Positions 1 to 5,516 of a stretch of DNA of 6,982 bases are shown in pieces. A program made the position numbers and the translations under genes. The stretch covers positions 1 through 6,982 of the forward strand of contig JBBRKS010000191.1 in the NCBI GenBank assembly GCA_038231775.1, given 5' to 3'. The notes beneath the pieces are model-generated. The model worked only from the letters and a program-made list of their open reading frames with translations. It was not told where the DNA came from and made no database searches. Each line of letters begins with the position of its first letter. Positions within the stretch are counted from its first letter, which is position 1. This DNA comes from Stagnihabitans sp038231775. GTDB lineage: Bacteria > Pseudomonadota > Alphaproteobacteria > Rhodobacterales > Rhodobacteraceae.

Positions 1-207
1 AAACAAAAGAAGTTCAAGGCTGTCTTCATCGAGCCATTCCGGCAAGGGCCACTTGAGCCCGGCATGGCGCGCCCGATGAATATAGCTTCCGACGCTCCCC
101 TAGCTCAGACCGAGGGAAGCGGCAATGGCCCGCTCGCTCAGGCCTTGCCCAATCTTCAATCGCAAAACATCTCGTATCCGGCGCATGTTCAAACGTCCTG
201 TCGGCAT
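1..207 (-). pseudogene. istA: IS21 transposase IstA, N-terminal fragment with in-frame amber stop
   Basis: Translation from the ATG at 207 gives MPTGRLNMRRIRDVLRLKIG followed by a helix-turn-helix segment (SERAIAASLGLS). A TAG at 100-102 (codon 36) stops it. The same frame then continues through position 1 with IstA-like sequence, including GSVGSYIHRARHAGLKWPLP and EWLDEDSLELLLF. IstA N-termini in the IS21 family have this DNA-binding layout. The stop falls inside the helix-turn-helix, and a single C-to-T change from CAG would explain it. A good ribosome-binding site, AAGGAG at 215-220, sits 7 bases before the start, so the start is well supported. The catalytic DDE domain would lie off the left edge. 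The element copy is probably inactive, unless the stop is suppressed or is a sequencing error. Confidence 0.85.
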
Positions 208-262
208 CAAGCCACTCCTTCATTCCTGAAGGCGCAACTATCCTCAAGTTGCCGACCAGACC

Positions 263-356
263 TGCCCGCGATCCCGCGAAATCAGTGCCCAGCTTCACGC
301 GAAATGACTGCCCATGATCCCGCGAAATCGATGCCCACCATCACGCGAAACACGCA
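263..356 (-). repeat. IS21 terminal multiple repeats (transposase-binding boxes), 23-bp period
   Basis: Four copies of the box CGCGAAAY begin at 275, 298, 321 and 344, each exactly 23 bp after the last. In the first three the box continues as CGCGAAATnnnTGCCCA. The fourth reads CGCGAAACACGCA and ends at the presumed IS terminus. A degenerate fifth unit is suggested by TGCCC at 263-267, also in the 23-bp phase. Spaced repeats of this kind near IS21 ends are known IstA-binding sites. The 23-bp spacing is close to two helical turns, so the boxes would lie on nearly the same face of the DNA. The istA promoter must lie in or next to this array, but no convincing -35/-10 pair was seen. Confidence 0.8.
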
Positions 357-425
357 GGTTTTGAGTTCTGCGGGGCTATGGACGGCGAAAAATGGACATA
401 TGCGGCCTCGATCCCGGCTTGTGCT

Positions 426-1307
426 TCAGGTGTGGCGGTTCAGGTAGGCGCGGGTGAAGCGGGCATAGCCGTCGGCTGTCACCTTCAGATGGGCGCGGAT
501 TTCATGGTGCAAAGCGGGCAGGTGGTGGAAGGGCACGGCGGGATAGGCGTGATGTTCGACATGGTAGGGCATGTTCCAGGTGACAAAGCGCACAACGGCG
601 TTGGTCAGCGTGGTGCGGGTGTTCTCCAGCATGTTGGCGACCATCGGGCAGTCGCCATGTTCGGCCAGCAGGTACAGGCGCAAAAAGGGCTGGCCTAGCA
701 GGATGGGGATCAGCCACAGCCACAGGGCAAGGCGGGGGAGGGTCAGCAGGATGACAAGGTACAGCGCCGCCATTGCGCGTGCTTCGGTGATCATCCGGGG
801 CTTGGCGCTGGCGGGCAGATAGCGGGCATCGGTGCGGCCAAGGCACAGGCTGGCCAGCAGGGTCAGTTCAGCGCGCCAATAGGGAATGCCTGACACATGC
901 CAGACCCATTGGCGCAGGGTCTGCGGCTTGGGTCCATCCAGTTCGGGGTCAAGGCCGGGCAGGTTGGTGTGGCGGTGATGGGCAAAGTGGAAATAGCGAA
1001 ACCACTCAAACGGAAGGATCAGGATCAGGCCACAAGCGCGGCCGATCCAGTCGTTGAGGGTCGGGTTGGCAAAGGGCGTGCGGTGGGTCGCCTCGTGTTC
1101 AAGCGTGAACAGGAAGACCAGAACGATGCCCTGAACCGGCACAGCAAGGGGCCAGAGCGGGGTGGTCAGGATCAGGGTTGAGGTGATTGTGACAGCCGCC
1201 AGATGCCCCGCCAAGTGGCGCAGACCTGCGGTCGTAGAGGTCTGTGTGAGGCGGTCGCGCAGGGCGTCTGGCAGAGCCGCGATGAGGGATTTGTGGTCGG
1301 GTTCCAT
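426..1307 (-). CDS. membrane fatty acid desaturase family protein
   Basis: This 293-residue protein belongs to the di-iron membrane desaturase/hydroxylase family. These enzymes use O2 and electrons from a ferredoxin or cytochrome to desaturate or hydroxylate acyl chains or related lipids in the cytoplasmic membrane. The three histidine boxes are visible: HEATH at 71-75, HFAHH at 107-111 (with a further His at 113), and HVEHH at 249-253. A family-like EH at 216-217 sits just before the last region. Hydrophobic stretches at about 36-69, 87-100 and 180-212 give the expected membrane hairpins. The C-terminal part with NMPYHVEHH, YPAVPFHHLP and ALH is intact, so the gene is complete. The start ATG at 1307 was chosen because family similarity begins right after it. 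The frame stays open far upstream, but that part lies antisense to the oxidoreductase and is low-complexity. No fused electron-transfer domain is present. The substrate cannot be told from sequence. The neighbouring gene is divergent and lies 417 bp away. Confidence 0.87.
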   Translation of the reverse strand: MEPDHKSLIAALPDALRDRLTQTSTTAGLRHLAGHLAAVTITSTLILTTPLWPLAVPVQGIVLVFLFTLEHEATHRTPFANPTLNDWIGRACGLILILPFEWFRYFHFAHHRHTNLPGLDPELDGPKPQTLRQWVWHVSGIPYWRAELTLLASLCLGRTDARYLPASAKPRMITEARAMAALYLVILLTLPRLALWLWLIPILLGQPFLRLYLLAEHGDCPMVANMLENTRTTLTNAVVRFVTWNMPYHVEHHAYPAVPFHHLPALHHEIRAHLKVTADGYARFTRAYLNRHT

Positions 1308-1336
1308 TGCGGTGAGTTTAGCCGGGCGCAGGGGGT

Positions 1337-1541
1337 GCGGCAAGGTGGCGGTGTTTGGGCGGGTTGTGGAGGTGCGTGCGGGGGGAGCGGCAAGTTGTGA
1401 TGTTTTGACGGGTTGCGCAGGGGGGGGTACGCGGTGTGTGTGCCGGGGGCAGCGGTAAGGTGGCAGTGTTTTGACGGGTTGCGGAGGGCGGCGCGGGGCG
1501 TGTGTCATGGGGGGGCGGCACGATGGTGGTTGGGCGGGTTG
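1337..1541 (+). repeat. four degenerate direct repeats of about 27-32 bp
   Basis: Copies begin at about 1337, 1387, 1452 and 1515, each starting GCGG and ending near GGGTTG. The copies at 1337-1366 and 1452-1481 match at 26 of 30 positions by eye. The second and third share an exact 17-mer, TGTTTTGACGGGTTGCG, at 1401-1417 and 1467-1483. The fourth (1515-1541) is shorter but keeps GCGGCA and TGGGCGGGTTG. Start spacing is 50, 65 and 63 bp, so this is not a tight tandem array. A related string, TTTGACGGGCTGCG, overlaps the oxidoreductase stop at 2794-2807. The function is unknown. It could be an operator set, a genome-wide dispersed repeat, or remnants of duplication. Confidence 0.6.
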
Positions 1542-1653
1542 CCCGAGGGATGTGCGGGGTGCGTGGCAGGGGCCCGTCGATCTGCAAGGGGCGAACGGGG
1601 GCGGGGCGTTTGGTGGCGCGCTGGCGGCATTTTTGGCCGGTTTCGGTGCGGTT

Positions 1654-1677
1654 GGGTTGGGGGCGTGGGTTTGGGGG
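1654..1677 (+). promoter_or_regulatory. predicted G-quadruplex motif upstream of oxidoreductase
   Basis: Four G-tracts of 3, 5, 3 and 5 guanines are separated by loops of 2 (TT), 3 (CGT) and 3 (TTT) bases. This fits the G3+N1-7 rule perfectly. The motif is on the coding strand and ends 47 bp before the ATG at 1725, so it would be in the 5' leader or core promoter region. Quadruplexes here could affect transcription or translation start. In a G-rich genome such motifs also arise by chance, so a regulatory role is inference. Confidence 0.5.
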
Positions 1678-1724
1678 TGCGGCAGGCTCTCGACAGGCTT
1701 GGGGGGCCGTGCGAGGTTTGGCGG

Positions 1725-2798
1725 ATGAGCAAAATCATCATCATTGGCGCTGGGCTGCTGGGCGCTGCGCTTGCCTATACTCTGGCGCGGGCTGGGGCGC
1801 GGGTGACTGTGCTGGAGGCGGGGTTGCAGGCGGCCTCGCAAGCCTCTGGCCGGTCGTTTGGCTGGATCAACGGCAGCTTCTATCTGAACGCCGCGCATCA
1901 TCATCTGCGGGTGGCGGGGATGGCGGCGCACCATCGGCTGGCGCGCGATCTGGAAGCCGGGCTGTGGCAGTGGCCGGGGTGTTTGTGGTGGGAGGATGCG
2001 GCTGGGCTGGACCAGATGGCGGGTGCGCTTGGTGCACTCGGCTATGAAGCGCGCGAGGTTTCTGGGGCCGAGGTTGCGGTGATGGAGCCTGCGATAGCTA
2101 TGCTGCCAGAACGGGCGTTGTATTTTCCGCAAGAGGGCTGTGTGGATGCAGCGGCCTTGACGCGGGCCTTGCTGCGCGGCGCTGTGGCTGCGGGGGCAGA
2201 GGTGCTGTTCGGCTGGCCTGTGACCGGCTTGGTGCAGCGCGGTGATTGTGTTTGCGGGGTGCGTACGGTTGGGGGTGAGATGGCGTGCGATCAGGTGATT
2301 GTTGCGGCGGGGACTGGCGCTGCCGCATTGCTCGCCGGGGTTGGGTTTGATCTGCCGATGTTGTCGCGTCCGGGGCTGATCCTGACGACGCAGCCGGTGG
2401 CACCGATCTTGCATCATATTCTGGCACTGCCGGGGCAGGATGTGCGGCAGGATGCGTCGGGTCGGATGATCGCGCCACTGGCAGCGCATCATCAGGCCGA
2501 TGGGGCCGAGACTGCACCAGCTGACCCGCAGGCCCGGGTGGCTGTGGCCTTGGCGGCGTTGAACGGCCTGTTCAAGGGGGCTGACCTGGTGGCCGAAGAG
2601 GTGGCGCTGGCGTTTCGTCCGGTGCCTCGCGACGGGTTGCCTGCCGTGGGGCCGGTGTTGCCCGGGTTGTGGCTGGCGGTGATGCATTCGGGTGTGACGC
2701 TTGCGCCTGTGGTGGCAGAGTGTCTGGCGGCAGAGGTTTTGGGGGGGCAGGCGGACCCGATGCTTGCGGCTTTCCGCCCCGTTCGGTTCAGGGTTTGA
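1725..2798 (+). CDS. FAD-dependent oxidoreductase, DadA/glycine oxidase-like (DAO family)
   Basis: This is a 357-residue flavoprotein of the DAO superfamily, which oxidises the C-N bond of amino acids or amines, or related substrates, with FAD. The N-terminus has a Rossmann dinucleotide fold, with GAGLLG at 8-13 and the ribose-binding acidic residue E31 after VTVLE. A family-like serine/glycine stretch (SGRSFGWIN, 41-49) follows. VIVAAGTGAAAL in the middle is the usual second FAD contact. The C-terminus has FRPVPRDGLPAVG from 297 and HSGVTLAP from 321, typical of the FAD-closing segment. No signal peptide or membrane helix is seen, so it is probably cytoplasmic or peripheral. The start at 1725 was chosen because the Rossmann motif follows at once and GAGG at 1713-1716 lies 8 bases upstream. 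The open frame extends further 5' but is low-complexity there. The substrate is unknown. It is transcribed away from the desaturase and ends at a convergent junction. Confidence 0.82.
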   Translation: MSKIIIIGAGLLGAALAYTLARAGARVTVLEAGLQAASQASGRSFGWINGSFYLNAAHHHLRVAGMAAHHRLARDLEAGLWQWPGCLWWEDAAGLDQMAGALGALGYEAREVSGAEVAVMEPAIAMLPERALYFPQEGCVDAAALTRALLRGAVAAGAEVLFGWPVTGLVQRGDCVCGVRTVGGEMACDQVIVAAGTGAAALLAGVGFDLPMLSRPGLILTTQPVAPILHHILALPGQDVRQDASGRMIAPLAAHHQADGAETAPADPQARVAVALAALNGLFKGADLVAEEVALAFRPVPRDGLPAVGPVLPGLWLAVMHSGVTLAPVVAECLAAEVLGGQADPMLAAFRPVRFRV

Positions 2799-2844
2799 CG
2801 GGCTGCGTTCTGGCCCGGTGACTGGTTGGCTGCGCGCGCCCCGG

Positions 2845-2930
2845 ACCCCCAGCGGAATATTTGAACCAGAATGAAAGGGCAAAAACACGCCTGCCGATTT
2901 CATATTGGGTCAAATAGTCCCGCCGGAGGC
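2845..2930. repeat. REP-like imperfect palindrome
   Basis: Two arms face each other: core 2856-2876 and the reverse complement of 2898-2918 match at 17 of 21 positions, around a 21-base spacer. The similarity continues outward to about 2845 and 2930 with mostly transition differences and one extra base. The arm motif reads roughly AATATTTGAACCAGAATGAA. A third, single copy lies at 5490-5515. The palindrome sits 46 bp after the oxidoreductase stop, between convergent genes, where REP/BIME-type elements and transcript-end structures are common. As RNA it could form a long stem that slows or protects transcript ends. Confidence 0.65.
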
Positions 2931-2969
2931 TTTTAGGTTCGTCTGGGTCACTGACCTTTGGCGGAAACG

Positions 2970-2998
2970 AAAACGGCGCACCCTGGGCGCGCCGTTTT
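2970..2998 (-). terminator. strong hairpin terminator for the eno operon (possibly bidirectional)
   Basis: A perfect 10-bp stem, AAAACGGCGC (2970-2979) with GCGCCGTTTT (2989-2998), encloses a 9-base loop. Read on the minus strand it follows the small membrane protein stop by 24 bp and ends in TTTTCGTTT, a fair intrinsic terminator. On the plus strand it gives four T residues, so it may also stop transcripts from the convergent oxidoreductase gene. Confidence 0.8.
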
Positions 2999-3022
2999 GG
3001 ATATGGGTGTCCGCGCGCGCCG

Positions 3023-3226
3023 TCAGCGGCGGAAAATGCCGATCAGCATGCCGACCAGACCGACGCCGACCATACCGCCGCCGATCTGGCCGATCAGCCG
3101 GGCGTTGGCGATGGTATCCTCGGGAGTTCTGGCCAGTGGAATGTACGGGATGGCGAAAAACGCCGCCACCCCGAACAGGACCAACACCAGACCGCCGCGA
3201 AACAGGCCGGATTTGAGCGGGCCCAT
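3023..3226 (-). CDS. small two-helix membrane protein, hypothetical
   Basis: This 67-residue protein has two clear hydrophobic helices at about 9-29 and 46-64, joined by a short polar linker (ARTPEDTIANAR). It has a positively charged N-terminal start (K5, R10) and an IFRR end. The second helix is glycine-rich (GQIGGGMVGVGLVG), suggesting helix packing or oligomerisation. I recognise no named family. The start is firm: GAAGG at 3233-3237 lies 6 bases upstream, inside the end of eno, and the eno stop TAA is separated from this ATG by a single base, so translation is likely coupled. A hairpin terminator follows, making it the last gene of the unit. A link to glycolysis is only suggested by position. 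It may simply be a conserved neighbour in this lineage. Confidence 0.75.
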   Translation of the reverse strand: MGPLKSGLFRGGLVLVLFGVAAFFAIPYIPLARTPEDTIANARLIGQIGGGMVGVGLVGMLIGIFRR

Positions 3227-3227
3227 C

Positions 3228-4505
3228 TTACGCCTTCAGGATCGAGCGTCCGGCATAGGTGCCGATATCTCCCAGCATCTCGTCAATCCGGATCAACTGA
3301 TTGTATTTGGCAAGGCGGTCAGAGCGCGACAGCGAGCCGGTCTTGATCTGGCCGCAGTTGGTGGCAACCGCCAGATCGGCAATCGTCGAATCCTCTGTCT
3401 CACCGGAACGGTGGCTCATCACGTTGGTGAAGCCTGCGCGGTGTGCCATGTCAACGGCGGCGAGGGTTTCGGTCAGGGTGCCGATCTGGTTGACTTTCAC
3501 CAGCATGGAATTGGCGCAGCCTTGCTTGATGCCCATCTCAAGCCGCTTGGGGTTGGTCACGAACAGATCGTCACCGACGAGTTGGATTTTCTTGCCCAAG
3601 GTGTCGGTCAACAGTTTCCAACTGGCCCAGTCATCTTCCGAACAGCCGTCTTCTATGGAAATGATCGGGTAATCGGCGGCGAGACCGGCAAGGAAGGCCA
3701 CGTTTTCCTCGATGGACAGCGATTTGCCTTCGCCCTTCATCTCGTACCGGCCACCTTTGAAATATTCGGTCGCGGCACAGTCGAGCGCGAGGTAGATGTC
3801 TTCACCCGGACGGTATCCGGCTTTTTCGATGCTTTTGAGGATGAAATCCAAGGCGTCGCGGGCCGAGGACAGGTTGGGGGCAAAGCCGCCCTCGTCACCG
3901 ATGCCGGTGTTGTGGCCTGCGGCTTGCAGTTCCTTCTTCAGGGTGTGGAACACCTCTGACCCCATGCGGATCGCCTCGCGGATGTTGTCCGCGCCGACCG
4001 GCATGATCATGAATTCCTGAATGTCGATCGGGTTGTCGGCATGTTCGCCGCCGTTGATGATGTTCATCATCGGCACCGGCAGAACGCGGGCCGAGGTGCC
4101 GCCGATGTAGCGGTACAGCGCTTGGCCGGTGAATTCGGCAGCGGCCTTGGCGACGGCGAGGGACACGCCGAGGATGGCGTTCGCCCCAAGGCGGCCCTTG
4201 TTGTGGGTGCCGTCCAGTTCGATCATCGTCATGTCGATGCCGACCTGTTCGGTCGCATCAAAGCCGATGATGGTTTCGGCGAGTTCGCCGTTGACGGCGG
4301 CCACCGCCTCCAGCACGCCTTTGCCGAGGTAGCGCTTTTCGTCGCCGTCGCGGCGTTCGACCGCCTCATGCGCACCGGTTGACGCACCCGACGGCACGGC
4401 GGCGCGGCCCATCGCACCGCTTTCCAGAATGACGTCAACCTCAACCGTGGGGTTGCCCCGGCTGTCAAGAATCTCGCGGGCGTGAATGTCGATGATCGTG
4501 CTCAT
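3228..4505 (-). CDS. eno: enolase (phosphopyruvate hydratase)
   Basis: Enolase converts 2-phosphoglycerate to phosphoenolpyruvate in glycolysis and the reverse reaction in gluconeogenesis. It is a cytoplasmic Mg2+ enzyme. The 425-residue length is normal for bacteria. Family signatures are present in order: AREILDSRGNPT at 9-20, the mobile-loop SGAST at 39-43, H155 in NGGEHADN, E164 in DIQEF, and E205 in GDEGGFAP. The Mg ligands are D242, E285 and D312, the catalytic base is K337 in LVKVNQ, SHRSGETED is at 364-372, and K388 is in QIKTGS. No key residue is missing. The start ATG at 4505 fits the family N-terminus (MSTIIDIHAREI), with GGAG at 4513-4516, 7 bases upstream. It lies 41 bp after the DMT transporter stop on the same strand and 1 bp before the small membrane gene. 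A private promoter inside the transporter end is possible, but none was clear. Confidence 0.98.
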   Translation of the reverse strand: MSTIIDIHAREILDSRGNPTVEVDVILESGAMGRAAVPSGASTGAHEAVERRDGDEKRYLGKGVLEAVAAVNGELAETIIGFDATEQVGIDMTMIELDGTHNKGRLGANAILGVSLAVAKAAAEFTGQALYRYIGGTSARVLPVPMMNIINGGEHADNPIDIQEFMIMPVGADNIREAIRMGSEVFHTLKKELQAAGHNTGIGDEGGFAPNLSSARDALDFILKSIEKAGYRPGEDIYLALDCAATEYFKGGRYEMKGEGKSLSIEENVAFLAGLAADYPIISIEDGCSEDDWASWKLLTDTLGKKIQLVGDDLFVTNPKRLEMGIKQGCANSMLVKVNQIGTLTETLAAVDMAHRAGFTNVMSHRSGETEDSTIADLAVATNCGQIKTGSLSRSDRLAKYNQLIRIDEMLGDIGTYAGRSILKA

Positions 4506-4546
4506 GGGAAGGCTCCAACGGCGAAGGGGTGCTCTTACGCCTTCCT

Positions 4547-5470
4547 TTAGCTGGCCTTTGTAACAAGGGGAAGGGTTTTGGCGGGTGAGGCCGATCTGGC
4601 GAGGGCGCGGGTGCGCGCCCGTTCGCGGGCGAAGGAATACAGGCCTGAACCGATGATGACGGTGGCCCCCAACAGCGTCAGGCGGTCGGGGTATTCGGCA
4701 AAGACGATGGTGCCGACGAGGATGGCAAAGATCAGGCGGGAATAGCGGAACGGCGAGACGACAGAGACTTCGCCGGTGCGGGTGGCTGCGGTGATGACCC
4801 AGTAGCCTGCGGTGCCGAAGATCAGCGCGCCCAACAGCATGAACGACTGGCCAAGATCGGGGCGCACCGGGGTCTGGAACAGGGTCATCCCGAAGCCGAG
4901 AAACGCCACCGAAGCGACGCCCCAGGCAGAGACCTGGCTGGTGGAAACCTCTGCCGGGATGGCGCGGGAGGCGAGGTCGCGCACGCCAAGGCCCACGACC
5001 GTCAAGAGCACCCACAAGCCTTGCGGGCGGAACCCGTCAAAGCCGGGGCGGATCACCAGCAACACGCCGCAAAAGCCTGCGGCAATCGCGGTCCAGCGGC
5101 GCCAGCCGACTTTTTCACCCAAAAACAGCGCCGCCCCCATGGTCACCGCCAGCGGCATTGCTTGCAGGACGGCCGACACGGTGGCGAGGGGGACGGCGGC
5201 GATGGCTGTCATATAGGCGAAGGTGCCGGTCATCTCACCCACATTGCGCAACAGGATCGTGGGATGCAGGGCGCCGCGGGTGAAGGTGCGCTTGCCTTCA
5301 GCGCGGGCGAGGGCGCTGAAAAAGGCCCAGCCAAACAGGCAGGTGACCAGAAGAATCTCGCCGGTTGGCAAGCTTTGGGTTGAGAATTTGAGGAACATAT
5401 CCTCGATCCCGAACAGGGCCATCGAGCCGGTCATCAGAGCGATGCCGCGCAGGTTTTCGGCGGCGGTCAT
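4547..5470 (-). CDS. DMT superfamily transporter, EamA family
   Basis: This 307-residue inner-membrane protein has about ten hydrophobic helices in two repeated EamA halves. The first half ends with FLGEKVGWRRWTAIAAGF (116-133) and VLLVIRPG. The second has FRYSRLIFAILVGTIVFAEY (241-260) followed by LTLLGATVIIGSGLY. EamA/DMT proteins export or import small metabolites such as amino acids or nucleobases. The substrate here cannot be predicted. The C-terminal tail (ARERARTRALARSA) is basic and cytoplasmic, as usual. The start at 5470 was chosen because the first helix and family-like sequence follow it, but no good ribosome-binding site precedes it (GCGCCCGCGCCACC). The open frame continues upstream to 5680 without a stop, but that part is proline-rich and overlaps the fur tail. 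It lies 46 bp after fur and 41 bp before eno on the same strand, so it may be co-transcribed with them. Confidence 0.88.
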   Translation of the reverse strand: MTAAENLRGIALMTGSMALFGIEDMFLKFSTQSLPTGEILLVTCLFGWAFFSALARAEGKRTFTRGALHPTILLRNVGEMTGTFAYMTAIAAVPLATVSAVLQAMPLAVTMGAALFLGEKVGWRRWTAIAAGFCGVLLVIRPGFDGFRPQGLWVLLTVVGLGVRDLASRAIPAEVSTSQVSAWGVASVAFLGFGMTLFQTPVRPDLGQSFMLLGALIFGTAGYWVITAATRTGEVSVVSPFRYSRLIFAILVGTIVFAEYPDRLTLLGATVIIGSGLYSFARERARTRALARSASPAKTLPLVTKAS

Positions 5471-5489
5471 GGTGGCGCGGGCGCGAAAT

Positions 5490-5515
5490 TGAGTATTTGG
5501 ACCTGAATGAATGGG
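5490..5515 (+). repeat. single copy of the REP-like arm motif
   Basis: This stretch matches the left arm of the palindrome at 2854-2879 at about 20 of 26 positions (core TATTTGGACCTGAATGAA against TATTTGAACCAGAATGAA). It lies in the 46-bp gap between fur and the DMT transporter. No facing arm was found nearby, so here it is a half element. The recurrence in a second, unrelated gap suggests a dispersed motif rather than chance. Confidence 0.5.
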
Positions 5516-5516
5516 G

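Larger units (their letters stand above)
1..356 (-). mobile_element. IS21-family insertion sequence, one terminus, continuing off the left edge
   Basis: This is the istA-proximal end of an IS21-type element. Read on the minus strand, the element appears to start at 356 with TG (TGCGTGTTTCGCGTGA), has spaced copies of a CGCGAAAT/TGCCCA box, and then enters istA, which starts at 207. IS21 elements typically have TG...CA ends, several internal transposase-binding repeats near each terminus, and an istA-istB operon. The other end and istB lie outside the window, so target duplication and completeness cannot be judged. The exact outer boundary at 356 is inferred from the last box plus the CA dinucleotide. 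The insertion lies 69 bp beyond the desaturase stop codon and does not interrupt that gene. Confidence 0.8.
1308..1724. other. G-rich divergent intergenic spacer
   Basis: This 417-bp stretch separates two divergent genes. The plus strand is strongly G- and T-rich and C/A-poor, with runs of eight G at 1420-1427, seven G at 1509-1515 and six G at 1701-1706. Open frames cross it on both strands, but their translations are low-complexity (Pro/Thr/Arg-rich on minus, Gly/Arg-rich on plus) and show no family resemblance, so I do not call a gene. It contains four degenerate repeat copies and a G-quadruplex motif, listed separately. Both flanking promoters must lie here, but no consensus sigma-70 pair stands out. 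CAGGCT occurs twice, 11 bp apart, at 1683 and 1694, just before the oxidoreductase. Confidence 0.6.

Noticed and set aside
263..356. CRISPR array, suggested by regularly spaced repeats
   Set aside because: The period of 23 bp with partly conserved linkers, a TG/CA terminus and adjoining istA fit IS21 transposase-binding boxes. There are no spacers of CRISPR length.
1413..1724. Upstream extension of the oxidoreductase frame (about 104 codons)
   Set aside because: It reads as Gly/Arg-rich noise through the repeat spacer. The Rossmann motif begins directly after the ATG at 1725, which has its own GAGG.
1308..2903. Long minus-strand open frame extending the desaturase upstream by over 500 codons, antisense to the oxidoreductase
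   Set aside because: The translation is Pro/Arg/His/Gln-rich low complexity with no family resemblance. It mirrors a well-supported plus-strand flavoprotein and is a by-product of high GC content.
2946..2956. GGTCA-C-TGACC hyphenated palindrome as an operator
   Set aside because: It is only 5-bp arms located at a convergent junction where no promoter is expected. A chance match is likely.
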